Shown piece after piece: positions 1 to 7,719 of a DNA stretch of 12,638 nt. Both the position numbers and the translations under genes were made by a program. How positions within the stretch are numbered: the first letter of the stretch is position 1; every line of letters starts with the position of its first letter. Source of the DNA: Draconibacterium orientale (GTDB lineage Bacteria; Bacteroidota; Bacteroidia; Bacteroidales; UBA1556); NCBI GenBank assembly GCA_022736595.1, contig DZDC01000070.1, positions 1 to 12,638 on the forward strand. The letters are read 5' to 3'. The notes under the pieces are model-generated. The model did not search any database. It had not been told where the DNA came from and saw only the letters and a list, made by a program, of their open reading frames with translations.

Positions 1-188
1 GGCTCAGCTCACGCCGAAGTCTCAGCACATCGCAATACATCGCTCTGCGGTGAAAAATATTTGAATTCTACCATTTTTATAGGAATGAGAACCTTGTTAA
101 GTTTATACCATATCAATATTATTTTTCTTCAAACTAGTTCCCAATTTCGGGTCAATTTGCTTATTTTTGCATTTCAAATTCTAAAATT
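1..188. other. Intergenic segment with GC-rich left edge
   Basis: No gene can be supported here. The first 50 bases are about 60% G+C, while the remainder is strongly AT-rich like other intergenic DNA in the window. Frame 1 on the plus strand is open from base 1 to a stop just after 188, but the downstream two thirds has the composition of noncoding DNA. On the minus strand a short open frame runs off the left edge. The patch may be the end of a dispersed repeat or of a neighbouring gene; the window edge prevents a decision. Confidence 0.4.
162..169 (+). promoter_or_regulatory. Bacteroidota -7 box (TATTTTTG) upstream of the SlyD-like gene
   Basis: TATTTTTG matches the TAnnTTTG -7 consensus of the Bacteroidota primary sigma factor and lies 19 bases before the start codon at 189. 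No good TTTG -33 element sits at the usual distance upstream, so only the -7 half is supported. The leader would be very short. Confidence 0.45.
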
Positions 189-779
189 ATGTTAGCTCTA
201 GGAGATACTGTAAAAGTGCATTATACTGGTAAATATCTTGATGGAAAGGTATTTGATACCACTAAAAATAAAGAACCAATTTTGTTTACCATTGGCGACG
301 AAATGATGATTCCTGGCTTTGAAGAAGCTGTGATGGAAATGAAAGCCGGACAAAAGAAAAAGGTGACCATAGCGGCCAAAGATGCTTATGGTGATTTTGA
401 TCCTGAGTTGGTGGTGCAAGTGGATCGGAAATCGCATTTTGGCGATAAAGAAATTAAAGTTGGTGATGCCATTCAAATACCTGCCAGTGATGATGTTATG
501 GTGTTTGTAGTTAAAGCCATTGATGATAAAAATGTTACCCTTGACGGAAACTCCCACTTGGCAGGAAAAGATTTAATTTTCGAAATTGAACTTTTAGAAA
601 TAGTTCAGGGCGGCGGTTACGATACCAGCTATTCTGATTTTGAAAGTTGGACAGGTCAAGCTATTGACGATGAAGATTTGGAAGCTTTCATGGGCAATGG
701 AGATGACCCAGAGGAAGGCGAAAGTTTTGACGATGAGTTTGGGGGAAGCGAAAATTACAGCAGCGAATACGATTATTAA
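189..779 (+). CDS. slyD: SlyD-like FKBP-type peptidyl-prolyl isomerase/chaperone
   Basis: A 196-residue cytosolic peptidyl-prolyl cis-trans isomerase of the SlyD branch of FKBPs. Residues 1-70 and 123-140 form the FKBP half-barrel: HYTGKYLDGKVFDTT near 11-25, PGFEEAVMEMKAG near 42-54, AYGDFDPELV at 67-76 and HLAGKDLIFEIEL at 123-135. Residues from about 72 to 122 are the insert-in-flap domain that gives SlyD proteins their chaperone activity. The tail (141-196) is unlike E. coli SlyD: it has no histidine or cysteine cluster for nickel, and 16 of the last 38 residues are Asp or Glu. A nickel-delivery role is therefore not supported by the tail. No signal peptide is present. It appears monocistronic, with its own -7 box and a weak terminator before the gap gene. 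Confidence 0.92.
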   Translation: MLALGDTVKVHYTGKYLDGKVFDTTKNKEPILFTIGDEMMIPGFEEAVMEMKAGQKKKVTIAAKDAYGDFDPELVVQVDRKSHFGDKEIKVGDAIQIPASDDVMVFVVKAIDDKNVTLDGNSHLAGKDLIFEIELLEIVQGGGYDTSYSDFESWTGQAIDDEDLEAFMGNGDDPEEGESFDDEFGGSENYSSEYDY

Positions 780-783
780 ATAA

Positions 784-803
784 CCTCAAAAGTGAGGGGT
801 TTT
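784..803 (+). terminator. Weak terminator after the SlyD-like gene
   Basis: CCTCA (784-788) and TGAGG (793-797) form a 5-bp stem around AAAG, followed by GGTTTT. The stem is short and the T-run brief, so termination would be inefficient. It lies directly after the stop codon and before the next promoter. Confidence 0.35.
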
Positions 804-859
804 GCCCTTAAATTAAAGGTTAAATTTTAATAACTCAATTTTTAGTTAAAAATATTGAG

Positions 860-867
860 TAATTTTG
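860..867 (+). promoter_or_regulatory. -7 box (TAATTTTG) upstream of gap
   Basis: TAATTTTG is an exact TAnnTTTG match, 43 bases before the gap start codon. The region near -33 is T-rich but contains no exact TTTG at standard spacing. Transcription would begin around 872. Confidence 0.5.
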
Positions 868-910
868 CATCACATTTTAAAGTATAGTTTAAATCATTAA
901 ATATCAGTCT

Positions 911-1918
911 ATGAAGAAAGTAAAAGTTGCCATAAATGGATTTGGCCGCATTGGAAGAATCACTTTCCGTGCATTATTGAAAAAAGAAAATGTAGAAGTA
1001 GTTGCATTCAACGATCTTACCGATACTAAAACCTTAGGACATTTGTTTAAATACGATTCAGTACACGGAAAGTTTAATGGTACTGTTGAAGTAGATGGCG
1101 AATTTCTGATTATCAATGGAAAACGCATTCGTGTGTATGCTGAGCGTGATCCTCAAAACCTTCCTTGGGGCGAACTTGGCGTTGATATCGTTGCAGAGTG
1201 TACCGGAATTTTCCGTCGTCGCGATTTGCTCGAAAAACACATTAAAGCAGGAGCTAAAAAAGTGTTGCTTAGTGTTCCTTCTGATAAACCTGAAGATGTG
1301 GACGCTACCATCGTTCTCGGTGTTAACGATGAAAAACTCAAAGCTGAACATCTCTTGGTATCTAACGCATCTTGCACCACCAATTGTTTGTCGCCTATAG
1401 CAAAAGTACTTCACGATAACTTTGGGATAAAAACCGGTTTGATGAATACAATTCACTCTTATACCAACGATCAAATTATTTTGGATTCACCTCACAAAGA
1501 TTTACGCCGTGCTCGTGCTGCAGCGGTAAGTATTATCCCAACCAGTACCGGAGCTGCTAAAGCCATTGGTTTGGTAATTCCTGAATTGGAAGGTAAGCTC
1601 CATGGTTTAGCCATGCGTGTTCCAACTCCCGACGGAAGCGTGGTGGATTTAACTTGCGAGGTTGAAAAAACTACCACAGTTGAAGCCATCAATGAAGCTA
1701 TGAAAATAGCCGCTGAAGGTCCCATGAAAGGTATTTTAGAATACGTGACTGACCCTATTGTAAGTATTGATATTGTTGGAAATCCTCACTCATCTATCTT
1801 TGATTCTGGACTTACCATGGTTAAGGGTAATTTGGTGAAAGTTGTTTCTTGGTACGACAATGAAAATGGTTACTCCAACCGTTTAGCCGACTTGCTTGAA
1901 AAAATGGGTAGCATGTAA
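911..1918 (+). CDS. gap: Type I glyceraldehyde-3-phosphate dehydrogenase (phosphorylating)
   Basis: A 335-residue enzyme of central glycolysis that oxidises and phosphorylates glyceraldehyde-3-phosphate to 1,3-bisphosphoglycerate using a nicotinamide cofactor, as a cytosolic tetramer. The Rossmann glycine motif INGFGRIGR lies at residues 8-16. The active-site loop SNASCTTNCL holds nucleophile Cys155, and the partner His182 is in IHSYTNDQ. Both the length and the C-terminal SWYDNENGYSNR are typical. Asp35 after the second Rossmann strand (FNDLTD) suggests NAD preference, while the S-loop reads DSPHKDLRR rather than the DLPH form usual in strict NAD enzymes, so cofactor choice is likely but not certain. 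The gene has its own -7 box and ends at a strong terminator, indicating a single-gene unit. The start gives the standard MKKVKVAING N-terminus. Confidence 0.98.
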   Translation: MKKVKVAINGFGRIGRITFRALLKKENVEVVAFNDLTDTKTLGHLFKYDSVHGKFNGTVEVDGEFLIINGKRIRVYAERDPQNLPWGELGVDIVAECTGIFRRRDLLEKHIKAGAKKVLLSVPSDKPEDVDATIVLGVNDEKLKAEHLLVSNASCTTNCLSPIAKVLHDNFGIKTGLMNTIHSYTNDQIILDSPHKDLRRARAAAVSIIPTSTGAAKAIGLVIPELEGKLHGLAMRVPTPDGSVVDLTCEVEKTTTVEAINEAMKIAAEGPMKGILEYVTDPIVSIDIVGNPHSSIFDSGLTMVKGNLVKVVSWYDNENGYSNRLADLLEKMGSM

Positions 1919-1934
1919 TGCAAATTTATGATAA

Positions 1935-1980
1935 AAAAAACAGAGCCCCGATTGTGCAAGCAATCGGGGCTCTGTTTTTT
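1935..1980. terminator. Strong bidirectional terminator between gap and pyrI
   Basis: A perfect 14-bp GC-rich stem, CAGAGCCCCGATTG (1941-1954) with CAATCGGGGCTCTG (1961-1974), closes a 6-base loop TGCAAG. It is flanked by an A-run on the left and six T on the right, so it has a U-tract when read from either strand. It serves the convergent gap (+) and pyrI (-) genes. Confidence 0.95.
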
Positions 1981-2004
1981 AAACTAAATATTTGAGTTCA
2001 AGGG

Positions 2005-2469
2005 TTAGCTTATAAACTCAATATGTTGTTTTTTTGTGATTTTCTCACAATGATGACATTTTACTTTGATATCAGTTTTATCAACTACCGTGAATCGAGT
2101 AGTTACATGTTCGTGATTGGTAATGCATTTAGGATTAAAGCATTTGATTAAACCCACCACTTCATCAGGAATACTAACTCCTGTTTTCTTAACCACTTCA
2201 TAATTACGTATTTCGATAAGCGTTGCGGTTGGAGCCACCATTGCAATCTTATTGATTTCAGTGTCTTCAAAAAACCGGTTGGAAACTTTAATAATTCCTT
2301 TCTTTCCAAATTTTTTGCTATCCAAATTTGCACCAAAATAAATTTGATCGTTGAAGTTTTCCAAGTTCAAAATTCGCATTACTTGCAACACATGTCCTTG
2401 GGGAATATGATCAATCACGGTTCCATTTTCTATAGCTGATACCTTGAGCTCTGTTTTCTTGTTTTCCAT
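2005..2469 (-). CDS. pyrI: Aspartate carbamoyltransferase regulatory chain
   Basis: A 154-residue regulatory subunit of aspartate transcarbamoylase. It binds nucleotide effectors in its N-terminal domain and contacts PyrB through a C-terminal zinc domain. The N-terminal allosteric domain (about 1-98) includes the characteristic IDHIPQGHVLQVMRIL segment at 19-34. The zinc ligands are all present: Cys110 and Cys115 (CFNPKC) and Cys138 and Cys141 (CHHC). The length matches the family. The gene follows pyrB by 17 bases on the same strand, so the pair is an operon and the organism should make an allosteric holoenzyme of the enterobacterial type rather than a PyrB-only trimer. It ends at the shared terminator at 1935-1980. 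Confidence 0.97.
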   Translation of the reverse strand: MENKKTELKVSAIENGTVIDHIPQGHVLQVMRILNLENFNDQIYFGANLDSKKFGKKGIIKVSNRFFEDTEINKIAMVAPTATLIEIRNYEVVKKTGVSIPDEVVGLIKCFNPKCITNHEHVTTRFTVVDKTDIKVKCHHCEKITKKQHIEFIS

Positions 2470-2486
2470 ATCTAATATTCTTAAAT

Positions 2487-3401
2487 CTATTTTAAACCTA
2501 AAATACTGGCCAATAAGGCTTGGCGTACAAATACTCCATTCTGAGCTTGTTGAAAATAATATGCCTTGGGATTGCTATCCACATTTTGATTGATTTCGTT
2601 TACACGAGGAAAGGGATGCAAAACTTTGATGTTGTTTTTTGAATTTTCCAACATGCTATTTTCAAGGATGTAAGCGTTTTTAACTCGTTCGTATTCAAGT
2701 TGATCGGCAAAACGTTCGCGTTGAATTCGAGTCATGTAAAGGATGTCGGCTTTTCCAATTACATCATTAATGTCTTCGTATTGGTGATAATGTAAACCAG
2801 CACTGATAATAAAGTCTTTGATGCTTCTTGGAAGTTTCAATTCCATAGGTGAAACGAGGTGAAAACGAGTGTTTTTAAACATGGTCATGGCGATAACCAA
2901 GCTGTGAACAGTACGTCCGTACTTCAAATCTCCAACAAAAGCAATATCAAGATTATCCAGTGTTCCTTGGGTTTTTTGAATGGAATAAAGGTCGAGTAGG
3001 CATTGGGTTGGGTGTTGGTTTGCACCATCTCCAGCGTTTATAACAGGAGTGCCATTGAGCTCGCTCGCAAAACGGGCACTTCCCTCAAGGGGATGACGCA
3101 TTACAATGAGATCACTGTAAAGAGAAACGGTTTCAATGGTGTCACGGAGGGTTTCGCCCTTGGATACACTGGAGTTTGAACTGTCCGAAAAACCAATAAC
3201 TCGGCCTCCCAATTGATTGATGGCACTTTCAAAGCTAAGACGAGTGCGGGTTGAGGGTTCAAAAAAAAGCGTTGCAATCACATAATTGCTCAGAATTTTC
3301 TGACGTGGATTGGCTTCAAACTCTTCAGCAAGCTTGAGGATATGCAATATCTCTTCCTTGCTGTAGTCGTTGATGGAGATTAGACTTCTGTTTTTCATCA
3401 T
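2487..3401 (-). CDS. pyrB: Aspartate carbamoyltransferase catalytic chain
   Basis: A 304-residue catalytic subunit that condenses carbamoyl phosphate with aspartate to give carbamoyl-aspartate, the committed step of pyrimidine synthesis. The carbamoyl-phosphate loop FFEPSTRTRLSFE contains STRTR at residues 50-54. Ser80-Lys81 (SVSKGET) form the loop donated by the adjacent subunit, and HPTQ is at 130-133. The aspartate-binding domain shows YGRTVHS (161-167), TRIQRERF (224-231) and HPFPRVNEI (262-270). All catalytic motifs look intact. Two tandem ATG codons (3401 and 3398) could both serve as start; the first is annotated. Its leader holds a terminator-like hairpin about 30 bases upstream, which suggests attenuation control of pyrBI. 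Confidence 0.98.
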   Translation of the reverse strand: MMKNRSLISINDYSKEEILHILKLAEEFEANPRQKILSNYVIATLFFEPSTRTRLSFESAINQLGGRVIGFSDSSNSSVSKGETLRDTIETVSLYSDLIVMRHPLEGSARFASELNGTPVINAGDGANQHPTQCLLDLYSIQKTQGTLDNLDIAFVGDLKYGRTVHSLVIAMTMFKNTRFHLVSPMELKLPRSIKDFIISAGLHYHQYEDINDVIGKADILYMTRIQRERFADQLEYERVKNAYILENSMLENSKNNIKVLHPFPRVNEINQNVDSNPKAYYFQQAQNGVFVRQALLASILGLK

Positions 3402-3421
3402 ATTGAGTTAAAATGTTAAGC

Positions 3422-3452
3422 AAAAAAAAAGCTACTTTTAAAAAGCAGCTTT
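3422..3452 (-). promoter_or_regulatory. Terminator-like hairpin in the pyrB leader (possible attenuator)
   Basis: On the minus strand AAAGCTGCTTT pairs with AAAGTAGCTTT (one G-U pair, 3-base loop) and is followed by nine T (3430-3422). The hairpin ends 20 bases before the pyrB start. It is too close to pyrB for a promoter to lie between them, so transcripts entering pyrB must read through it. It could also terminate the upstream FKBP gene, whose stop is about 100 bases away. Regulation by attenuation is inferred. Confidence 0.55.
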
Positions 3453-3488
3453 AGGGAAATATATTTGGTTATGAATGGAACGAATAGA

Positions 3489-3518
3489 CAAAACTCCCTG
3501 ATTGGAAAATCTACCAAA
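3489..3518 (-). promoter_or_regulatory. Candidate pyrBI promoter
   Basis: On the minus strand TTTG (3518-3515) is followed after 18 bases by GAGTTTTG (3496-3489), one mismatch from the TAnnTTTG -7 consensus. Transcription would start near 3482 and give a leader of about 80 nt that includes the hairpin. Confidence 0.4.
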
Positions 3519-3551
3519 TAGAATGTTTGAACTACTCATTTTCTTGATACG

Positions 3552-4136
3552 TTAAGATTCGATTTTAATAAGCTCCACTTCAAATACCAATGCCTGATGC
3601 GGCCCAATATCATTGCCTGCGCCTCTTTCGCCATAAGCTAAATCAGAGGGAATGAATAATCGGTATTTGCTGCCTTCGTTCATCAACTGCAAGGCCTCGG
3701 TCCAACCTTTGATTACGCCATTTAAAGGAAAGGTAGCAGGTTGTCCTCGCTGCACCGAACTATCAAAAACTTTTCCGTTGGGCAAACTGCCGTGGTAATG
3801 TGTGGTGACTTGATCAGTAATTTTTGGCTTGCGACCATTGCCTTCGATTATCACTTCGTACTGAAGTCCACTAGGTAGTACAGTCACCCCTTGTCTCTTT
3901 GCATTCTCAGCTAAAAAAACATCTCCTTCGGTACGCAAATGTTTGGTTTGTTCGGCTTGAACTCGCTGAAACTCTTCACTTAAAATGCTATTCACTTCTT
4001 CAGCAGAAAGCTTCAGTTGACCACTCTCAAGGTCATGAAATGCTTCGATAAAAGATTGAAAATGGGTTATTTTAAAACCTTGCTGTTTTAAACTTTCTGC
4101 AATATTAACTCCGAGACTATAATCGACTTTGTTCAT
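3552..4136 (-). CDS. FklB/Mip-type FKBP peptidyl-prolyl isomerase
   Basis: A 194-residue isomerase with the two-part architecture of FklB/FkpA/Mip. The helical N-terminal dimerisation segment (MNKVDYSLGVNIAESLKQQG onward, to about residue 85) is followed by a C-terminal FKBP domain. Active-site positions are visible as THYHGSLPNGKVFDSS, NGVIKGWTEAL, PSDLAYGERGAG and ALVFEVELI. There is no signal peptide or lipobox, so it is probably cytosolic like FklB. The frame is open to 4190, but I chose ATG 4136: it gives the family's usual N-terminus, and a consensus -7 box lies inside the longer version. It is divergent from the glycogen operon and upstream of pyrB on the same strand, with an apparently separate promoter for pyrB. 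Confidence 0.9.
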   Translation of the reverse strand: MNKVDYSLGVNIAESLKQQGFKITHFQSFIEAFHDLESGQLKLSAEEVNSILSEEFQRVQAEQTKHLRTEGDVFLAENAKRQGVTVLPSGLQYEVIIEGNGRKPKITDQVTTHYHGSLPNGKVFDSSVQRGQPATFPLNGVIKGWTEALQLMNEGSKYRLFIPSDLAYGERGAGNDIGPHQALVFEVELIKIES

Positions 4137-4154
4137 GGTTTGAATTGTTGCATG

Positions 4155-4162
4155 CAAAGATA
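4155..4162 (-). promoter_or_regulatory. -7 box (TATCTTTG) of the FklB-type gene
   Basis: Read on the minus strand, this is an exact TAnnTTTG match 18 bases upstream of ATG 4136. It supports that ATG over the upstream in-frame ATGs at 4190 and 4166. The -33 element is poorly matched (GTGTT about 23 bases further upstream). Confidence 0.55.
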
Positions 4163-4282
4163 TCATTTGCTTTTGCATTATTTTTAACACCGATTAGAAT
4201 AAAATTAACAAATTGTAAACATTTGCTAACTTCTGAAAATGGGTGGCTTTAAAAAATTAAATTTGCAATTATTTTATTTTTG

Positions 4283-4311
4283 TTTGTTTAAGTTGTTTTT
4301 TTGTATATTTC
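4283..4311 (+). promoter_or_regulatory. Candidate promoter of the glycogen operon
   Basis: TTTG (4283-4286) and TATATTTC (4304-4311) are separated by 17 bases; the -7 box differs from consensus only at its last base. A second -7-like box, TATTTTTG, lies at 4275-4282 without a matching -33. The predicted leader is about 70 nt. The rest of the 252-base gap to the divergent FKBP gene is AT-rich without other recognisable structure. Confidence 0.45.
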
Positions 4312-4388
4312 CATCATCGAAAATATAACTGTAAAAAGTTACATATTGCAATATATCAGTCATTTACTTATTTCCATAATCAATAACT

Positions 4389-6353
4389 ATGTCGTTTCTG
4401 AAGTTTGATAAAGATAAACTGATAAACTTATCCTACTCTTTGGAGCGGGAGCTCATCAGATCAAATAGGAGAGGAGCCTATTTAAGCACCACAATCATTA
4501 GAAGTAATACACGAAAATATCACGGACTTTTGGTGGCTCCACAGCCAGCCATTGACGACGAATTACACGTGCTTTTATCTTCGCTTGATCCCACGGTTGT
4601 GCAACATGATGCCAGTTTTAATCTGGGCATTCATTTATATCCTAACGGGGTTTACAGTCCCAAGGGTCATAAATATGTTCGTGAGGTAAACCTTGATCCC
4701 ATTCCTTATATTATATACCGAGTTGGAGGTGTTATCTTAAAAGTGGAAGCTTTATTTTCTTCCACCTCAGATCGTATGATGCTGCGCTATACGCTTATAG
4801 AAGCTCATTCCGAAACCAAACTTCAATTGCGTCCTTACCTTGCTTTTAGGTCGCGGCATGCCTTGAGCAAAGCCAATGAATTTGCCAATACTAAATTTAC
4901 ACCTTCTATTCAAGGGGTGATGTTTAAACTTTATCAAGGCTATACACCTTTATATTTGCAATTAAGCAAAAAGGCTGAATACATTCATTCTCCCAATTGG
5001 TATTTCGATTTGGTTTACTTTAGGGAAGAAGAAAGAGGCTATGAAAGCACCGAAGATCTTATGGTTCCAGGATATTTTGAGTTTCCAATCAAGATGGGAG
5101 AATCTGTAGTTATTGCCGGTGGTACCACCGAAATGGAAAAACCACAAAGCCTTTTAAAAGAGTTTGATCAAGAATTGAAGCGGCGGATTCCACGCGATAG
5201 TTTTATCAATAGTTTGCGCAATAGTGCTAGCCAGTTTATTGACCAACGTGATGGTCGCACTGAGATTGTGGCAGGTTACCCTTGGTTTGGAAGCTGGGGA
5301 AGAGATACCTTGGTTGCATTACCTGGCATAACTTTAATTAATGGCGACTTCAAAACTTTTGAAAGTGTTCTGGATACATTACTCAAGAATATGAATGGCC
5401 CTTTGATTGCCAATTTGGGACAAAAACATTTAGCTGCATACAACAGTGTAGATACTTCATTGTGGTTGTTTTGGACCTTGCAACAATACATTGCATTTGG
5501 AGGTGTCAAAGATAAAGTTTGGAAAAAATATGGTCCTACATTAAAACTTATACTAAGAGGTTACCGCGCAGGTACACTTTACAATATTAATATGCAAGAA
5601 AACGGGTTGGTTTACGCAGCTGAGAACGGACTTGCACTTACCTGGATGGACGCCATCAGCATGGGTAAACCTGTGACTGCACGTATGGGATATGCTGTTG
5701 AAGTCAATGCATTGGCTTACAATGCTATAAAGTTTACTTTGGAAATGGCTGCCGAATTCAAAGATCATAAATTTGTATCAGAATTTGCCTCAATTGCAGA
5801 AGTTTTTCCAAAGGCTTTTGAAGAAATGTTTTGGAATGATAAGTACAATTACCTCGCTGATTATGTGAATGGCGATTATAAAGATTGGGCCATCAGACCC
5901 AATATGCTTTTTGCGGTGAGTTTGCCCTTTAGCCCTTTACAACCCCTACATAAAAAGGCGGTACTTAGCATTATTGAAAGAGAATTGCTTACCATTAGAG
6001 GTCTCAGAACCTTAAGCCCTAACCATAGTGATTATGAAGGGCAATATACTGGAAACGCTTCGGAGCGAGATGCACAATACCATCAAGGAACGGTTTGGCC
6101 ATGGTTGATGGGAGCGATGGTGGATGCTTACTTAAAAACTTTTGGAGCAGCCGGTTTACGTAAAATGGAATGGCATCTCGAAAAATTTGAAGAGGTAATG
6201 AACGAATATGGTATTGCTTCCATTTCCGAAATTTATGACGGTGATCCACCTCACCAAGCCAAAGGCGCTATTTCTCAAGCTTGGAGTGTGGCTGAAGTAC
6301 TTAGAGCTTTAAAAGTTGTTGAAAATTTTAAATCTCAATTGGAAAAGCAATAG
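4389..6353 (+). CDS. Glycogen debranching enzyme, amylo-alpha-1,6-glucosidase type (GH133)
   Basis: A 654-residue cytosolic enzyme that hydrolyses alpha-1,6 branch stubs in glycogen-like glucans. An N-terminal bacterial/archaeal GDE_N-type beta domain spans about residues 15-245 (RGAYLSTTIIRSNTRKYHG). A GDE_C (alpha/alpha)6 catalytic domain follows from about 275, with AGYPWFGSWGRDT (295-307), VDTSLWL (354-360), TWMDA (418-422), RMGYAVEVNALAYNA (432-446), YHQGTVWPWLMG (564-575) and SEIYDGDPPH (613-622). By family comparison, Asp421 and Glu614 are the likely general acid and base. It lacks the large transferase domain of eukaryotic debranching enzymes. It is first in a plus-strand run with the GT4 and GH57 genes, 64 bases before the next start. 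Confidence 0.95.
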   Translation: MSFLKFDKDKLINLSYSLERELIRSNRRGAYLSTTIIRSNTRKYHGLLVAPQPAIDDELHVLLSSLDPTVVQHDASFNLGIHLYPNGVYSPKGHKYVREVNLDPIPYIIYRVGGVILKVEALFSSTSDRMMLRYTLIEAHSETKLQLRPYLAFRSRHALSKANEFANTKFTPSIQGVMFKLYQGYTPLYLQLSKKAEYIHSPNWYFDLVYFREEERGYESTEDLMVPGYFEFPIKMGESVVIAGGTTEMEKPQSLLKEFDQELKRRIPRDSFINSLRNSASQFIDQRDGRTEIVAGYPWFGSWGRDTLVALPGITLINGDFKTFESVLDTLLKNMNGPLIANLGQKHLAAYNSVDTSLWLFWTLQQYIAFGGVKDKVWKKYGPTLKLILRGYRAGTLYNINMQENGLVYAAENGLALTWMDAISMGKPVTARMGYAVEVNALAYNAIKFTLEMAAEFKDHKFVSEFASIAEVFPKAFEEMFWNDKYNYLADYVNGDYKDWAIRPNMLFAVSLPFSPLQPLHKKAVLSIIERELLTIRGLRTLSPNHSDYEGQYTGNASERDAQYHQGTVWPWLMGAMVDAYLKTFGAAGLRKMEWHLEKFEEVMNEYGIASISEIYDGDPPHQAKGAISQAWSVAEVLRALKVVENFKSQLEKQ

Positions 6354-6381
6354 TACTTTTTAATTGAAGTTAATATGCTGT

Positions 6382-6395
6382 TAAATAGCTATTTA
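6382..6395. repeat. 14-bp perfect palindrome between debranching enzyme and GT4 genes
   Basis: TAAATAGCTATTTA is a perfect dyad in the 64-base gap, 22 bases before the GT4 start. It could be a binding site for a dimeric regulator or simply an AT-rich coincidence. No T-run follows it directly, so it is not an obvious terminator. Confidence 0.3.
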
Positions 6396-6417
6396 GTAGT
6401 TTTTAAATATTGAATTT

Positions 6418-7695
6418 ATGAAAATATTAATGTTTGGCTGGGAGTTTCCTCCTCATATTACAGGCGGTTTGGGAACAGCCTGTTATGGCCTTACAAAGGG
6501 GTTGATGAACCATGGCCATGACGTGGTTTTTGTGGTTCCTAAAGCGTATGGTGATGAGTCTGAAGATATTCGCTTGGTAAACGCGAGCAATGTCGCTCTT
6601 GATATGCGTAATAAGATATTCGCTGAATATTGGGAAAACATTCAATATATCGAGATCAATTCTACCTTGGTGCCTTATACCAACGAAGATGAATTTTATC
6701 GAATTACCCGCAATCAAGAAAATCATCTTACCAACGAAAATGAATCCGTTTTTTCACAGCACTTTACTTTTTCTGGTAAATACGGTCAGAACCTGATGGA
6801 AGAAGTAAAACGCTATGCTTTAATTGCTGCTCAAGTGGCCATGGATCATTCTCACGATATTATCCATGCCCACGACTGGCTTACCTATGAAGCAGGAATT
6901 GCTGCTAAAAGAGTAAGTGGAAAACCTTTGGTAGTACATATTCATGCCACAGAATTTGACCGCTCTGGCGAAAATGTCAACCAAGTGGTTTACGATATCG
7001 AACGCCGAGGCATGGAAGCCGCTGATCGAGTGATTGCCGTTAGTAATCTAACTCGTAATATCGTAATCAATCGATATGGAATTGATCCCGCAAAGGTGTT
7101 TACTGTTCATAACGCTGTAGAACCCTCTGATAAAGGAGAGTTTGCTGGATTGGAAAGAGGTGTAAATGAAAAGGTTGTTACTTTTCTTGGTAGAATCACC
7201 TTTCAAAAGGGGCCCGATTATTTTATCGAAGCAGCCCATAAAGTTTTAAAACGGGATCCCAACATACGTTTTGTTATGGCAGGGTCGGGCGATATGCTCA
7301 ACAAGATGATACGACGTGTGGCCAAACTTAAAATAGCAACTCGTTTCCATTTTACAGGATTCCTTAAAGGTGCTGAGGTAGATCAAATGTTTGCACTGAG
7401 TGATGTATATGTAATGCCATCAGTTTCTGAACCTTTTGGTATTTCACCCTTGGAGGCCATGAGATCTAATGTACCCGTGATTATTTCAAAGCAATCAGGG
7501 GTTTCAGAGGTTTTGCACCATGCACTTAAGATCGACTTTTGGGATATTGATGCCATGGCAGACGCCATTTGGGGCTTGACTCATTACGATGGCTTATCTA
7601 AAATGTTCATTGCCTTGGGCAAAGAAGAAGTGGATCGTATGAAGTGGGATAACGCTGCTCTTAAAGTCGTTGATGTTTATTTAACTGTTTTATAA
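6418..7695 (+). CDS. GT4-family glycosyltransferase, glycogen-synthase-like
   Basis: A 425-residue GT-B fold retaining glycosyltransferase, probably extending alpha-1,4-glucan from a nucleotide sugar. The N-terminal Rossmann half begins MKILMFGWEFPPHITGGLGT; the ITGGL loop corresponds to KTGGL of bacterial GlgA but lacks the lysine. HAHDWLT is at 150-156. The C-terminal half has the phosphate-binding GRITFQKGPDYF (258-269) and the SEPFGISPLE motif with Glu338 and Glu346 spaced as in family 4. There is no signal peptide or transmembrane segment. Position between the debranching enzyme and GH57 genes (24 bases before the latter) argues for glucan synthesis rather than envelope sugar transfer, but the donor (ADP- or UDP-glucose) cannot be read from sequence. 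Confidence 0.88.
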   Translation: MKILMFGWEFPPHITGGLGTACYGLTKGLMNHGHDVVFVVPKAYGDESEDIRLVNASNVALDMRNKIFAEYWENIQYIEINSTLVPYTNEDEFYRITRNQENHLTNENESVFSQHFTFSGKYGQNLMEEVKRYALIAAQVAMDHSHDIIHAHDWLTYEAGIAAKRVSGKPLVVHIHATEFDRSGENVNQVVYDIERRGMEAADRVIAVSNLTRNIVINRYGIDPAKVFTVHNAVEPSDKGEFAGLERGVNEKVVTFLGRITFQKGPDYFIEAAHKVLKRDPNIRFVMAGSGDMLNKMIRRVAKLKIATRFHFTGFLKGAEVDQMFALSDVYVMPSVSEPFGISPLEAMRSNVPVIISKQSGVSEVLHHALKIDFWDIDAMADAIWGLTHYDGLSKMFIALGKEEVDRMKWDNAALKVVDVYLTVL

Positions 7696-7719
7696 TCTGA
7701 AAATTAAAAATACTAATAT

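Noticed and set aside
1058..1474. 138-codon minus-strand frame inside gap, with similar frames on both strands
   Set aside because: It lies entirely within the well-supported gap gene and has low-complexity, unrecognisable translation.
3438..3539. 33-codon minus-strand frame as an independent protein gene
   Set aside because: It has no family resemblance and ends inside a hairpin loop; kept only as a possible leader peptide in the pyrB leader finding.
4137..4190. Extended N-terminus for the FklB-type isomerase from ATG 4190
   Set aside because: The extra 18 residues are not like the family, and the best -7 box lies within them.
6427..6726. 99-codon minus-strand frame opposite the GT4 gene
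   Set aside because: Fully antisense to a conserved coding region, with no promoter or family resemblance.
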